Shown here in pieces: positions 24,938-33,399 of a stretch of DNA of 36,194 nucleotides; the stretch's first letter is position 1, and every line of letters starts with the position of its first letter. The stretch comes from RGIG4097 sp964599875 (GTDB lineage: Bacteria; Bacillota; Clostridia; Christensenellales; CAG-917). The translations under genes were made by a program, and so were the position numbers. The stretch is from NCBI GenBank assembly GCA_964599875.1, contig CAZRHE010000016.1, positions 1-36,194 on the forward strand, read 5' to 3'. The notes beneath the pieces were generated by a model, which saw only the letters and a list, made by a program, of their open reading frames with translations, was not told the DNA's origin and did no database searches.

Positions 24938-27787
24938 TTATTCCGAGCGCAACGCGATTGCGGGGTCTTTGTTCGACGCAATACGGGAAGGAATGAATCC
25001 CGCGAGCATGCTGAGCACTATCGAAATGAGGAACATCATCAAACAATGCCACCACTCTACCGTCATCAAGCCCTCTATGCCGAAGAATTTGTCGAGGACG
25101 AAACTTCCGAGCAAGGATATCAGATAACTCACCAGCAAGCCGATAATGCCCGAATAACCGCCCAGAATTGCGGATTCAGCCAAGAACACTCGGGATATAT
25201 CCTTCTTTCTTGCACCGATACTGCGCAGTACGCCGATTTCCTTTCTTCTTTCGAGCACAGACGTGTAGATGATGATTGCAATCATTATCGTGGATACGAT
25301 GAGGGATATGCCCGCAAACGCTACGAGGACGCCGGTTATCGTGGTTGCCATGGTGTCCACGAATCCCATAATCTGACTGAGCGTATCCGTATATTTGATT
25401 GCTTTCGACTTCACCGCGTCTATCTCGGTTTGACTTGCGCCCGCCGCTTTCAACGCCGCTTTTTCCGCCTCTGCCGCGGCGTTCATCTTTTCGTTGTAAT
25501 CTTTGAGGAACGCCTCTATCTTTTCCTTTGCGTCGAAAGACGAGCAATAGAAGGATATCTTTTGAGGATAATCGATATCCGCAACGCCGAGTTCGCGCAT
25601 CAGTTCCTTATGTTCGTTTTCGTAGAGGTATTCGCCTACGTATCTGCTCACCGTGCTGTCGTTGACGGTGTACTTGCACTCTATCACGCTCTCATACGAA
25701 CAAGTCTTGTCGTTAGCGATTGCCTCTTCGTATGCCTCTTCAAACGCCGCCGTTTGCGCCTTAATCGCTTCGTGATTGCTTGCGCGCTCGAGGAGATAAC
25801 TGCCGAGTTCCTTGGTGTATCCGATGACGCCGCCTATTGCGGAGCCTACCGAATTTGCTTTCTTTCTGACGACCGCAGATACGGTTATTTCGAGAGGATT
25901 CTTCGAATCGATGAATTCCTTGTCGAGTTCGCTACGACCGTTTTCAGGCCACTTCCAGACGGTATTTCCGGATGAATCCGTGTCTTTCGTGAGATAGTCT
26001 GCGTTAGTCATGACGTAATACTTCAAATTGAGCAAATCGTCGACGGAGTAATCTCCGCTTGCGAAATTCTTTCCGTCCAAAAGCGCGGAGCCGACGTCGT
26101 CTTGGGATTTAAGACCGAGCATGAAGAGTTCGATATCTTGAAGTTGGTTCTTTTCGTCCACGACGATGACGACTTCGTTTTTATTTTCGGGCCAGTGACC
26201 CTTGACGATATCGTATTGTTGGTCGAGGAGTTTTTGATTGGTGGACATTTCGCTCCACGACGAACCGAGCAAATTCGCGTAAGTGCCGAGTGCTTCCTTG
26301 ACGGTCATATTGTTGAAAGATTCACCGAGGCTCATATCCGCAATTTTCATTCCGCCGATGACGATATTATCGAGGACGCCGTACATTGCGTCGGTGTACG
26401 GATTGACTTTCATATATTTCGTATCGCTCTTGGGGTCTGCGACGTATGCGTTGAAAGTCGTGCCGTAGTCGTAAGTCACTCTGACGTCGGAATCGTTTTC
26501 GGATAAATTCTCGTCGATATACTTTTTGAGAGCGTTCAAGTCGTTCTCTTGTTGAGTGCTGGTGAATTGTTTCATGACGTCGCCGAGGACGGTCTTGATA
26601 TATACGGTTTTGTCGTTTGCGTTTGCAAGGGCGTTGTCGTCGCCGTTCAAGAAGACGTCGAGTAGCGCTTGCGCATCGATAGAAGAATCCGAAACGGTGA
26701 GCGGATAACTCGACAATGCGTCTTCTTCTATGCCGTTGATATAAGCGGTTGCGCCGTTTGAAAGGGACAAAACCAAAATAATGCCGATGATTCCGATACT
26801 GCCCGCAATAGACGTAAGCAAAGTCCTACCCTTCTTGCTTATGAGGTTGTTCCAACTGAGGTTGATTGCGGTGCCCAACTTCATCGCAGATTTTCCGTAT
26901 TGGCGGCGCTTGAGCAACTTCATCATAAACGTGCCCGCTTTTTTGACGTTCGTCTTCAATTTTTGCGTCTTGGTTTCGGGTTCGCTTTCGATTTCAATCG
27001 CGTTTTCGTCTGCGACAACGTTTTCAACGATTTCTTCTTGTTCCGCGGTTTCGACGACTTCGACATTCTCTTCCGCCGCGACTTCCTCTTCTTCGACTTC
27101 GAGGGAACTGTCGTACGGCATGGTGTCGCCGACTACTTCGCCGTCTTTCAAGTACACGATTCGTGTGCTATACTCTTCTGCAAGTTGAGGATTGTGCGTG
27201 ACCATGACGACGAGTCTGTCTTTCGCGACCTCTTTGAGAAGATCCATGACTTGAATACCGGACTCCGTATCGAGTGCACCAGTAGGCTCGTCTGCGAGAA
27301 TAATGTCGGGATTGTTGACGAGAGCACGCGCTATCGCGACTCTCTGCATTTGTCCGCCCGAGAGTTGCATGGGTTTCTTTTTCGCTTGCGATTCGAGCCC
27401 GACTTTGCGGAGCGCCTCCATTGCACGCTCTCTACGCTCTTCACGGTCTACACCCGAAAGAGTAAGGCAAAGCGCGACGTTTTTCAAAATATTCATATGA
27501 GGAATGAGGTTGTAAGATTGAAAAACGAAACCTACGCGCTTATTTCTGTAAGTGTCCCAGTCGACGTCGTCGTACTGTTTGGTTGAAATTCCGTCTATTT
27601 GAATATCTCCGCTCGTATAGCGGTCGAGTCCGCCCACAATATTGAGCAAAGTTGTTTTTCCGCAACCCGAAGGGCCTAAAATCGATACGAATTCGTTTTT
27701 CCTGAACTCTATCGATACGTCTTTCAGTGCAAGAGTGACTTCCTCTTCCACCTTATATTCCTTTGTGATATCTACAAGTTTCAGCAT
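24938..27787 (-). CDS. Fused ABC transporter ATPase-permease, MacB/FtsX type, 949 aa
   Basis: Residues 1-225 are a LolD/MacB-type ATPase: Walker A GPSGCGKT (38-45), signature LSGGQ (142-146), Walker B ILADE (163-167), switch His198. A very acidic linker (about 228-270) leads to a first membrane helix (322-344), a large outside domain (about 345-810), and three helices at the C-terminus with the FtsX core (MIAIIIYTSVLERRKEIGVLRSIGARKKDI). Relatives export peptides or lipoproteins or act as mechanotransmitters, and many confer antimicrobial peptide resistance. Here ATPase and permease are one chain and no membrane-fusion partner is adjacent. AAAGGA lies ten bases before ATG. Confidence 0.9.
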   Translation of the reverse strand: MLKLVDITKEYKVEEEVTLALKDVSIEFRKNEFVSILGPSGCGKTTLLNIVGGLDRYTSGDIQIDGISTKQYDDVDWDTYRNKRVGFVFQSYNLIPHMNILKNVALCLTLSGVDREERRERAMEALRKVGLESQAKKKPMQLSGGQMQRVAIARALVNNPDIILADEPTGALDTESGIQVMDLLKEVAKDRLVVMVTHNPQLAEEYSTRIVYLKDGEVVGDTMPYDSSLEVEEEEVAAEENVEVVETAEQEEIVENVVADENAIEIESEPETKTQKLKTNVKKAGTFMMKLLKRRQYGKSAMKLGTAINLSWNNLISKKGRTLLTSIAGSIGIIGIILVLSLSNGATAYINGIEEDALSSYPLTVSDSSIDAQALLDVFLNGDDNALANANDKTVYIKTVLGDVMKQFTSTQQENDLNALKKYIDENLSENDSDVRVTYDYGTTFNAYVADPKSDTKYMKVNPYTDAMYGVLDNIVIGGMKIADMSLGESFNNMTVKEALGTYANLLGSSWSEMSTNQKLLDQQYDIVKGHWPENKNEVVIVVDEKNQLQDIELFMLGLKSQDDVGSALLDGKNFASGDYSVDDLLNLKYYVMTNADYLTKDTDSSGNTVWKWPENGRSELDKEFIDSKNPLEITVSAVVRKKANSVGSAIGGVIGYTKELGSYLLERASNHEAIKAQTAAFEEAYEEAIANDKTCSYESVIECKYTVNDSTVSRYVGEYLYENEHKELMRELGVADIDYPQKISFYCSSFDAKEKIEAFLKDYNEKMNAAAEAEKAALKAAGASQTEIDAVKSKAIKYTDTLSQIMGFVDTMATTITGVLVAFAGISLIVSTIMIAIIIYTSVLERRKEIGVLRSIGARKKDISRVFLAESAILGGYSGIIGLLVSYLISLLGSFVLDKFFGIEGLMTVEWWHCLMMFLISIVLSMLAGFIPSRIASNKDPAIALRSE

Positions 27788-27920
27788 AAAATTTTTATCC
27801 TTTATTGAATTTGAACGAAGGTAGTCCGTAGCGGTGCGTTATGCATACGAGTGCATAAACGGCATATATAACGCTTAAAAAGTCGCGTGCGACGTGCGTA
27901 CGGATATTCATTCTTTATAG

Positions 27921-27949
27921 ATTATACCACAAACAAAGCAATATGAAAA
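27921..27949 (-). promoter_or_regulatory. Promoter of the ABC transporter gene
   Basis: TATAAT with an extended -10 (TGG just before it) and a weak -35 (TTTTCA) at 17 bases on the minus strand. The leader is about 130 bases and contains no recognised riboswitch. Confidence 0.5.
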
Positions 27950-28267
27950 TACATTTTTTACAAAATTGGCATTTTTGTGTATTTTTCTACAAAAATTATA
28001 GTAAAATTGTTAAATAAATGCACAATTGTATAGATATTTTGAAAAATCAAAGATTTTTCATGCGCTATATCCCCTGCGAAACTTGTCGAAAAATATACAT
28101 TCGTGTATAATTTTTAATGTTTGGTATCATTTCGCTTCCGCGAGATTAAGTCACAAGACACTTTGCGCAATATCTTCTGCGAAGATTATTATGCGCCGTG
28201 ACTTGTTCCTTTTCCCTTTCCGCAAAAATCTGCGCCTGTTCTCAACAAAGTGCTATTACTAATTGCC
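27950..28267. other. AT-rich intergenic stretch with no recognisable gene
   Basis: A 78-codon plus-strand frame at 28026-28262 has no ribosome site and an unnatural-looking product. I see no RNA signature. Confidence 0.5.
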
Positions 28268-28300
28268 GTTGGCTTATTTTCGCAGTGGGGGCCCCTTGTG

Positions 28301-28316
28301 TTCGCTCGGAATGACA
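28301..28316 (-). repeat. Copy of a widespread intergenic motif
   Basis: On the minus strand this reads TGTCATTCCGAGCGAA, a motif I know as a common dispersed intergenic sequence in many bacteria. It opens a repeat-rich block that runs to about 28608. Confidence 0.4.
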
Positions 28317-28508
28317 GGCGAGTAAGCGAATATGCACTCTATTCAAAGCGTATATAAGCACTCTCTCGTTCGAAAACGGAACACGAGGCGCGACGCGCCG
28401 AGAACTTCGAGTGTTGAGCGACGTCGTTTAGTACAAGCGACTGCGTGCATTGGGTTCGCGGAGCGGCACGCACAAAGCGCAGTGGCATAACGAGGAACGT
28501 TACTTAAC

Positions 28509-28608
28509 GCGAAACCGAGTGTGTCCCCGTGCGCAAGCACCCGTCGTGGGTCCCTTTAGGGGGAACGACGGTGGGGGAAACACGTGAGGAAGGGGGGAAA
28601 TATGGATT
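28509..28608 (+). repeat. Dispersed structured repeat, copy 1
   Basis: About 100 bp nearly identical to the reverse complement of 36096-36194. As RNA on this strand it folds into a three-way junction: outer GTGTCCCC with GGGGGAAACAC, hairpin GTGC-GCAA-GCAC, and hairpin CCGTCGT...ACGACGG enclosing TCCC-TTTA-GGGGGA. No protein is encoded. The preceding 28380-28508 is also rich in short stems. Confidence 0.7.
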
Positions 28609-28684
28609 AGGGTGCAAGCACTAAAGTATATTTCGCTTTCATAAAAAAGTACCTGCCGTCTACGCTGCGTAAGAAACGAGCGTA

Positions 28685-28743
28685 AGAAACTAAAAACACA
28701 ATCCGTGTACCAATTTTAAATTTTCAGTACACGAACCGTGTTT
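28685..28743 (-). terminator. Terminator of the phosphatase-nitroreductase operon
   Basis: A 17-base imperfect inverted repeat (28694-28710 with 28727-28743, 14 or more pairs) has a 16-base loop. On the minus strand it is followed by a T-rich run, 43 bases past the stop at 28786. Confidence 0.6.
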
Positions 28744-28785
28744 AAAGTGTGTTTTGCAAATTATAATTTATTTCCAACAAAAAAG

Positions 28786-29256
28786 TCAGTCGAGCATGTT
28801 TTTCTCGACGTAATCGATTAGTGCAACGACGCCTTCATATATCTCGGCGTAGACCTTTTCAAAATTGCCAGTATACCACGGGTCTTCGATATCTCTTCCC
28901 CTATCCGTGAAATCGAGTAGACGTTTGACCTTGCCGTCTTTATCGCCGTCGAAAACCCTTTTCATTCTTGCGACGTGATATTCTTCCATGCCGAGAAACA
29001 AGTCGTACTTTCCATAGTCCGACGCGCGGACGACGTTTGCCCTATGCTCGTATACGGGGATTCCGTGCGCTCTCAACGTCGCTCTTGCTTGCGGATAGAC
29101 GGGATTGCCCTCTTCTTCTCTGCTCACGCCTTGAGAAAAAACGAAAATTCTATCTTCAAGGCCTCTTTTTCTCACGACGTCGCTTGCGATAAACTCCGCC
29201 ATAGGAGAGCGGCATATATTTCCTAAACATACGAAATCCAAACTTACCTTTTTCAT
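28786..29256 (-). CDS. Low-molecular-weight protein-tyrosine phosphatase, 156 aa
   Basis: The P-loop CxxxxxR is seen as VCLGNICRSP (Cys10 to Arg16) near the start, and the general acid motif DPWY near 123, both diagnostic of the LMW-PTP family that removes phosphate from tyrosine (or arginine). The start at 29256 overlaps the upstream nitroreductase stop (ATGA), with family-like N-terminus MKKVSLDFVCLGNICRS; the longer frame to 29421 overlaps that gene. No tyrosine kinase gene is nearby. Confidence 0.93.
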   Translation of the reverse strand: MKKVSLDFVCLGNICRSPMAEFIASDVVRKRGLEDRIFVFSQGVSREEEGNPVYPQARATLRAHGIPVYEHRANVVRASDYGKYDLFLGMEEYHVARMKRVFDGDKDGKVKRLLDFTDRGRDIEDPWYTGNFEKVYAEIYEGVVALIDYVEKNMLD

Positions 29257-29783
29257 CAATCTACAAAATGCGCGACCTCGTCCGACGCTTTGCGCGTTTT
29301 TTCGCGGACGGGAATATTTTCGGGCACACCGACGGATATAACGAGTTTGACAGTCCTTTCGTCGTCGGGATTTCCGATTATCTCTTTTATCATCTCTTCG
29401 TTGAACATTCCGAGAATACAAGTGCCGATTCCCATATCAGCCGCTTGATAAGCCATACTCACGACGGACATACCAAGGTCGCATTGTTTGAAATCCCTAA
29501 CGGGCATATCCGGCCTAACGGGCAAATTGATATCTTCGAGCATTACGACGATGAAAGCGGCGGTTTTTGAGGTGAAAGCGTTTGTGCCGTAAAACTGCAC
29601 CGCTTTTTTCATCTCTTCAAGTCTTTCACCGCAAACGATATAGAAATCCCAAGGCTGTGAGTTGCGCGCGGACGGACTAAATCTGCCTGCGTCTACTATT
29701 TTTGCAAGTGCGTCGCGGGAAACGCTTTCTCCCGTATACGCTCTGCAACTTTCTCTTTTTAAAATCAATTCGTCAAAATTCAT
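29256..29783 (-). CDS. Nitroreductase-family FMN oxidoreductase, 175 aa
   Basis: It begins with the FMN-binding signature LILKRESCRAYT and continues with FSPSARNSQPWDFYIV, both typical of NfsA/NfnB-like NAD(P)H oxidoreductases. The C-terminal GTCILGMF and the VGVPENIP region fit too. Relatives reduce nitro compounds, quinones or flavin as dimers; the natural substrate is unknown. AAGGAG precedes ATG at 29783; the longer frame to 29858 has no ribosome site. It is first in a two-gene operon with the phosphatase. Confidence 0.9.
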   Translation of the reverse strand: MNFDELILKRESCRAYTGESVSRDALAKIVDAGRFSPSARNSQPWDFYIVCGERLEEMKKAVQFYGTNAFTSKTAAFIVVMLEDINLPVRPDMPVRDFKQCDLGMSVVSMAYQAADMGIGTCILGMFNEEMIKEIIGNPDDERTVKLVISVGVPENIPVREKTRKASDEVAHFVD

Positions 29784-29842
29784 AGTATATCTCCTTAATT
29801 TAATTATGAAGTCCGCAAGACTTTTCGTCAAGATTAATTTTT

Positions 29843-29861
29843 GGCGGGACACCCGCACCCG
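29843..29861. repeat. 19-bp GC-rich repeat, inverted copy at 35957-35975
   Basis: GGCGGGACACCCGCACCCG matches the reverse complement of 35957-35975 exactly. Its core GCGGG-ACA-CCCGC is itself a small hairpin. It sits between divergent genes, just upstream of the nitroreductase. Confidence 0.6.
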
Positions 29862-29913
29862 GTTAGGAAGTGTTTCAATTAATTTAAGCGTCGCTTGTAA
29901 ACCTTTTTATTTA

Positions 29914-29941
29914 TTGACTTATTTTATTTTTATATTATAAT
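29914..29941 (+). promoter_or_regulatory. Promoter directly abutting a start codon
   Basis: TTGACT, 16 bases, TATAAT. The transcript would begin at about 29948, within one or two bases of the ATG at 29950, suggesting a leaderless mRNA. Confidence 0.55.
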
Positions 29942-29949
29942 AGGTATGT

Positions 29950-31092
29950 ATGAGCATTTTCGACGGTAGGCTGAATATCGAAGTCGCATCCGCAAGCGGT
30001 ATTGAAGCGGTGACGAAAAGGGAACTTATTTCCCTCGGCTACTCTCCGAGCGGTGCGGAATCGGGAAGAATCCTTTTCGAGGGCGACTATTCGGACGTAC
30101 TGCGTGCAAACGTATTTCTTCGCACGGCGGGCAGAGTGAGAATTTTGCTGACTTCGTTCAGTGCGACGGATTTCGACGAACTTTTTGAAAATACGACGAA
30201 ATTCGACTGGAAAAACGTTTTGCCGAAAGATGCGAAAATCGTCGTGACTGCAAAAAGCGTCAAAAGCAAACTTTTTGCGTTGAGTAGTATTCAGAGCATA
30301 GTCAAGAAAGCAATCCTTACGTCGTTGCAATCCGCATACGGCGTGAAGACTTTTCCCGAAGACGGCGCGACCTACTCAATCGAAGTATCCATAATAAACG
30401 ACGTCGTCAGGATAACTCTCGACACGTCGGGAGCGGGACTGCATAAACGCGGATATCGCACCTGGCTTGGGGACGCACCCATAAGGGAAACCCTTGCCGC
30501 CGCCATAATCGAGTTGTCTGTTTGGAATCCCGATCGCGCGCTTGCGGATCCGTTTTGCGGAAGCGGGACGATACCCATAGAGGCGAGCCTTATAGGGCTG
30601 AATATCGCGCCCGGTATGAACAGAAAATTTGCGTGTGAAGATTTCACGAACGCACCCGCCGTCCGAGATATAGTGCAGAACGAGGCGGAACAACTGATAA
30701 ATTTCGACCGCGAACTCAGAATTAGCGGTTTCGATATAAACCCCGACGCAATCAAACTCGCATTGCGCCACGCCGAAAAAGCGGGGGTCAGAAACAAAAT
30801 ACACTTACAAGTCGCAGATATGAGGAACTTCTCGTCAAGGTATGCGCACGGCGTTATCGTCACCAATCCCCCCTACGGAGAAAGGCTGATGCAGGAAGAC
30901 GAACTTAGAATGCTGTACCGCGATTTCGGTGCGGTCTACGGCACTCTTGACGAATGGTGCGCCTACGTCATTACGTCGTACAGGGCGTTTGAGAAGTATT
31001 TCGGAAAGCACGCAAACAAAGTACGCAAAATGTACAATTCCGAACTCGAATGTAACCTCTACTCCTATCTCGGCGCAAAACCTAAAAAATGA
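29950..31092 (+). CDS. THUMP-domain rRNA (guanine-N2)-methyltransferase, RlmL/YpsC type
   Basis: The N-terminal ferredoxin-like plus THUMP region (residues 1-160) binds RNA. The C-terminal Rossmann domain has the SAM motif ADPFCGSGTIPIEA, the acidic FDINPDAI, and the catalytic NPPYGER of N2-guanine methyltransferases. Relatives methylate G2445 of 23S rRNA (RlmL N-terminal half, YpsC) or tRNA. Length 380 aa matches the single-domain Bacillota form without the RlmK part. It overlaps dtd by four bases (ATGA). Confidence 0.9.
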   Translation: MSIFDGRLNIEVASASGIEAVTKRELISLGYSPSGAESGRILFEGDYSDVLRANVFLRTAGRVRILLTSFSATDFDELFENTTKFDWKNVLPKDAKIVVTAKSVKSKLFALSSIQSIVKKAILTSLQSAYGVKTFPEDGATYSIEVSIINDVVRITLDTSGAGLHKRGYRTWLGDAPIRETLAAAIIELSVWNPDRALADPFCGSGTIPIEASLIGLNIAPGMNRKFACEDFTNAPAVRDIVQNEAEQLINFDRELRISGFDINPDAIKLALRHAEKAGVRNKIHLQVADMRNFSSRYAHGVIVTNPPYGERLMQEDELRMLYRDFGAVYGTLDEWCAYVITSYRAFEKYFGKHANKVRKMYNSELECNLYSYLGAKPKK

Positions 31093-31532
31093 GAGCACTT
31101 ATACAAAGAACCTTCAAATCCGCCCTTTACGTCGACGGCGAACTCATCAGCGAAATCCCAAGCGGATTGACTATTTTTCTCGGAATCGAAAAGGGAGATA
31201 CCGAGGCGCAAGCGGATTACTTCGCGGGCAAAATGGCGAAACTCCGCGTATTTCGCGACGACAACGACAAGATGAATCTCGATATTCGTCAAGCAGGCGG
31301 GGAAATACTTCTCGTATCCCAATTCTCCCTTGCCGGCAAACTCGGAAAAGGCTCGGGCAATCGTCCCGACTTCGGCAATGCGGAAGCACCCGACCGCGCG
31401 AAATTCTTGTACGAATATATAACCGAGAAAATCCGCGAACAAGGGATTACGGTCAAGAACGGCGTGTTTGGCGCACATATGTATATAGAACAACAACAGG
31501 ACGGCCCTCTATCCTTCGTGTTCGAGTGCTAA
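31089..31532 (+). CDS. dtd: D-aminoacyl-tRNA deacylase
   Basis: Removes D-amino acids, and glycine from mischarged tRNA-Ala, as a proofreading homodimer. The motif LLVSQFSLAG (canonical SQFTL) and the Gly-Pro motif (QQDGPLSF, canonical NDGPVT) that builds the chiral selection site are present, with conservative changes T to S in both. Length 147 aa is normal. The start overlaps the methyltransferase stop (ATGA), so the two translation-quality genes are coupled. Confidence 0.92.
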   Translation: MRALIQRTFKSALYVDGELISEIPSGLTIFLGIEKGDTEAQADYFAGKMAKLRVFRDDNDKMNLDIRQAGGEILLVSQFSLAGKLGKGSGNRPDFGNAEAPDRAKFLYEYITEKIREQGITVKNGVFGAHMYIEQQQDGPLSFVFEC

Positions 31533-31542
31533 CGACAAAATA

Positions 31543-31578
31543 GGCGGTTTATCAAGCGATTTTGCAATGATAAACGCC
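31543..31578. promoter_or_regulatory. Inverted repeat between dtd and the symporter gene
   Basis: GGCGGTTTATCA (31543-31554) pairs with TGATAAACGCC (31568-31578) with one bulge. There is no T run, so it may be an operator for the sugar symporter rather than a terminator. Confidence 0.4.
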
Positions 31579-31648
31579 AAAATCCGTCAAGATAATATAT
31601 TCTGCCCCGCGCAGACTAAATTATAAAAATAACAAACGGGAGTTTATT

Positions 31649-33340
31649 ATGGAACAAACTACTGCAATCAACGCCCCGCAAGAGGAAAGACTTTCAAAGC
31701 GTAACCTCTGGGGATACTCCATGGGCGGCATAGGCCGTGATATGGTCTATCAACTCGTCAACACCGCATTGATGACTTTCATGCTCATCTCGAAAGACCT
31801 CACCGCGGCACAAGTCACGGCAATCACCGTCATCTTCATCGTCTGCCGTATATTCGACGGATGTAACGACCCCTTCATGGGCGCAGTCATCGAACGTACG
31901 AGAACGAAATTCGGTAAGTTCAAACCTTGGATGATGATAGGTATGATAACCAATATCGTCGTCATTTGTCTGCTCTTCTTCGTAGATTTGAAGGGCTGGG
32001 ACTGGGTTATCTTCTTCGGATTTATGTATCTCCTTTGGGGTATCACTTACACGATGAACGATATATCCTACTGGGGAATGATGCCCTCCCTTGCATCCCA
32101 TCCCGACGACAGAAACAATATTACGACGCTCGCCAACATAGGCGCAGGCGTAGGCGCGGGACTTGCAATCGGCGCAACCTCTTTGTTCGGTTACGGCGAC
32201 CTTGCAAACAAACTCTTCGGCGGTGCAATCAACGCATATCACATCATTGCAGCAGTCATCTGTATAATCTTTGCGGCGTGCCAAACCATGACTTTCTTCG
32301 TGGTCAAGGAAAAACCCCTTCCCCCGCTTCAACCCAGAGTCAAAGGCGAAGAAGGCCCCCTCAAAAAGATTTTCAAGACCATCTTCCACAACGACCAACT
32401 TCTCGTCACCGCAGGCTCCATGCTTATGTATAACGTAGGCGCGGCAGTCCTCAACCTCTTCTCCACTTACTGGGTATGGCTCCGTTACGGCTATCAAGGC
32501 ACTCTCGTCACCGTATTCAGCCTTCTCACCGCATGCTCGGCGGTCATCATCATCGTCTATCCTTGGATGTCCAAACGCATGTCCCGTAGAAAAATCGCAA
32601 CCATATCCTTCTCCACGATTATCATCGGCTACTCTCTCTTGCTCATCCTCGGTCTTGTCACCGGATTTACTCTTGAAAGAGGTTCCAAAGCGGATTCAAT
32701 CGTGTTCTACTTCATCGCAATCTGCGGCGCAATCGCATTCTTCGGTCAGACTTTGTTCTATCAAGTTCTCACCATCTCCATTGCGAACACCGTCGAATAC
32801 AACGACTATAAGACCGGCGAAAGAAACGAAGGCGCAATCTTCTCCGTCCGTCCCTTCATGGCGAAAATGGGTAGCGCAATCGGCGTAGGTATCCAAGGAC
32901 TCGGACTCGTCGTCCTCGGCATCAGCACGGTCACCAATCAAATCTCCGCAGTCGAAAACGACAAGTATGCAGAACGTATCACCGAAGAAGTTCAAATGTC
33001 CAAAATCGCTGAAATTCTCGGCAACGCAAACAGCGATATGTCCCAATGGCTCATCGTGTTTATGTCTGTCATTCCTATGCTCTTCATCATCGGCGCGTTC
33101 GTTCTCTACATGTTGAAATATAACATCTCCGAAGAGAAATACGAAGAAATCTGCGCGGCAATCGCAGAACGCGACGCTGCAAAGGCTGTCGAGAACGAAA
33201 ACGAACTCGAAAGCGGTGAAATCACCGAAGTGCTTGCAGAAGACAACTCCACTTTCTCGGTGTATGCAAACGAAGACGAAATCGTCGAATCCGCGGACGA
33301 AATCGAAACGCCCGACGAAAGCGGTCAAGACAACGAATAA
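31649..33340 (+). CDS. GPH-family sugar:cation symporter (MelB-like), 563 aa
   Basis: About twelve membrane helices of the MFS/GPH type. The N-terminus LSKRNLWGYSMGGIGRDMVYQLV, FDGCNDPFMGAVIERTRTKFGKFKPW and EYNDYKTGERNEGAIFS are hallmark stretches; the Asp pair in helix 2 and the following region bind Na+ or H+ in MelB. Relatives import melibiose, xylosides, glucuronides or other glycosides. The last 75 residues form an unusual acidic, probably cytoplasmic tail. GGGAG lies six bases before ATG. No glycosidase gene is adjacent, so the substrate is open. A terminator follows. Confidence 0.9.
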   Translation: MEQTTAINAPQEERLSKRNLWGYSMGGIGRDMVYQLVNTALMTFMLISKDLTAAQVTAITVIFIVCRIFDGCNDPFMGAVIERTRTKFGKFKPWMMIGMITNIVVICLLFFVDLKGWDWVIFFGFMYLLWGITYTMNDISYWGMMPSLASHPDDRNNITTLANIGAGVGAGLAIGATSLFGYGDLANKLFGGAINAYHIIAAVICIIFAACQTMTFFVVKEKPLPPLQPRVKGEEGPLKKIFKTIFHNDQLLVTAGSMLMYNVGAAVLNLFSTYWVWLRYGYQGTLVTVFSLLTACSAVIIIVYPWMSKRMSRRKIATISFSTIIIGYSLLLILGLVTGFTLERGSKADSIVFYFIAICGAIAFFGQTLFYQVLTISIANTVEYNDYKTGERNEGAIFSVRPFMAKMGSAIGVGIQGLGLVVLGISTVTNQISAVENDKYAERITEEVQMSKIAEILGNANSDMSQWLIVFMSVIPMLFIIGAFVLYMLKYNISEEKYEEICAAIAERDAAKAVENENELESGEITEVLAEDNSTFSVYANEDEIVESADEIETPDESGQDNE

Positions 33341-33352
33341 TTTTTGAACTTG

Positions 33353-33382
33353 AATCGGCGGAGGCAAACTCCGCCGATTTTT
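33353..33382 (+). terminator. Terminator of the symporter gene
   Basis: AATCGGCGGAG pairs with CTCCGCCGATT across a five-base loop, followed by a T run. Confidence 0.88.
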
Positions 33383-33399
33383 ACGTATAAGAGGTGCTC

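Noticed and set aside
28026..28262. 78-codon plus-strand frame
   Set aside because: No ribosome site, AT-rich non-coding composition, no recognisable features.
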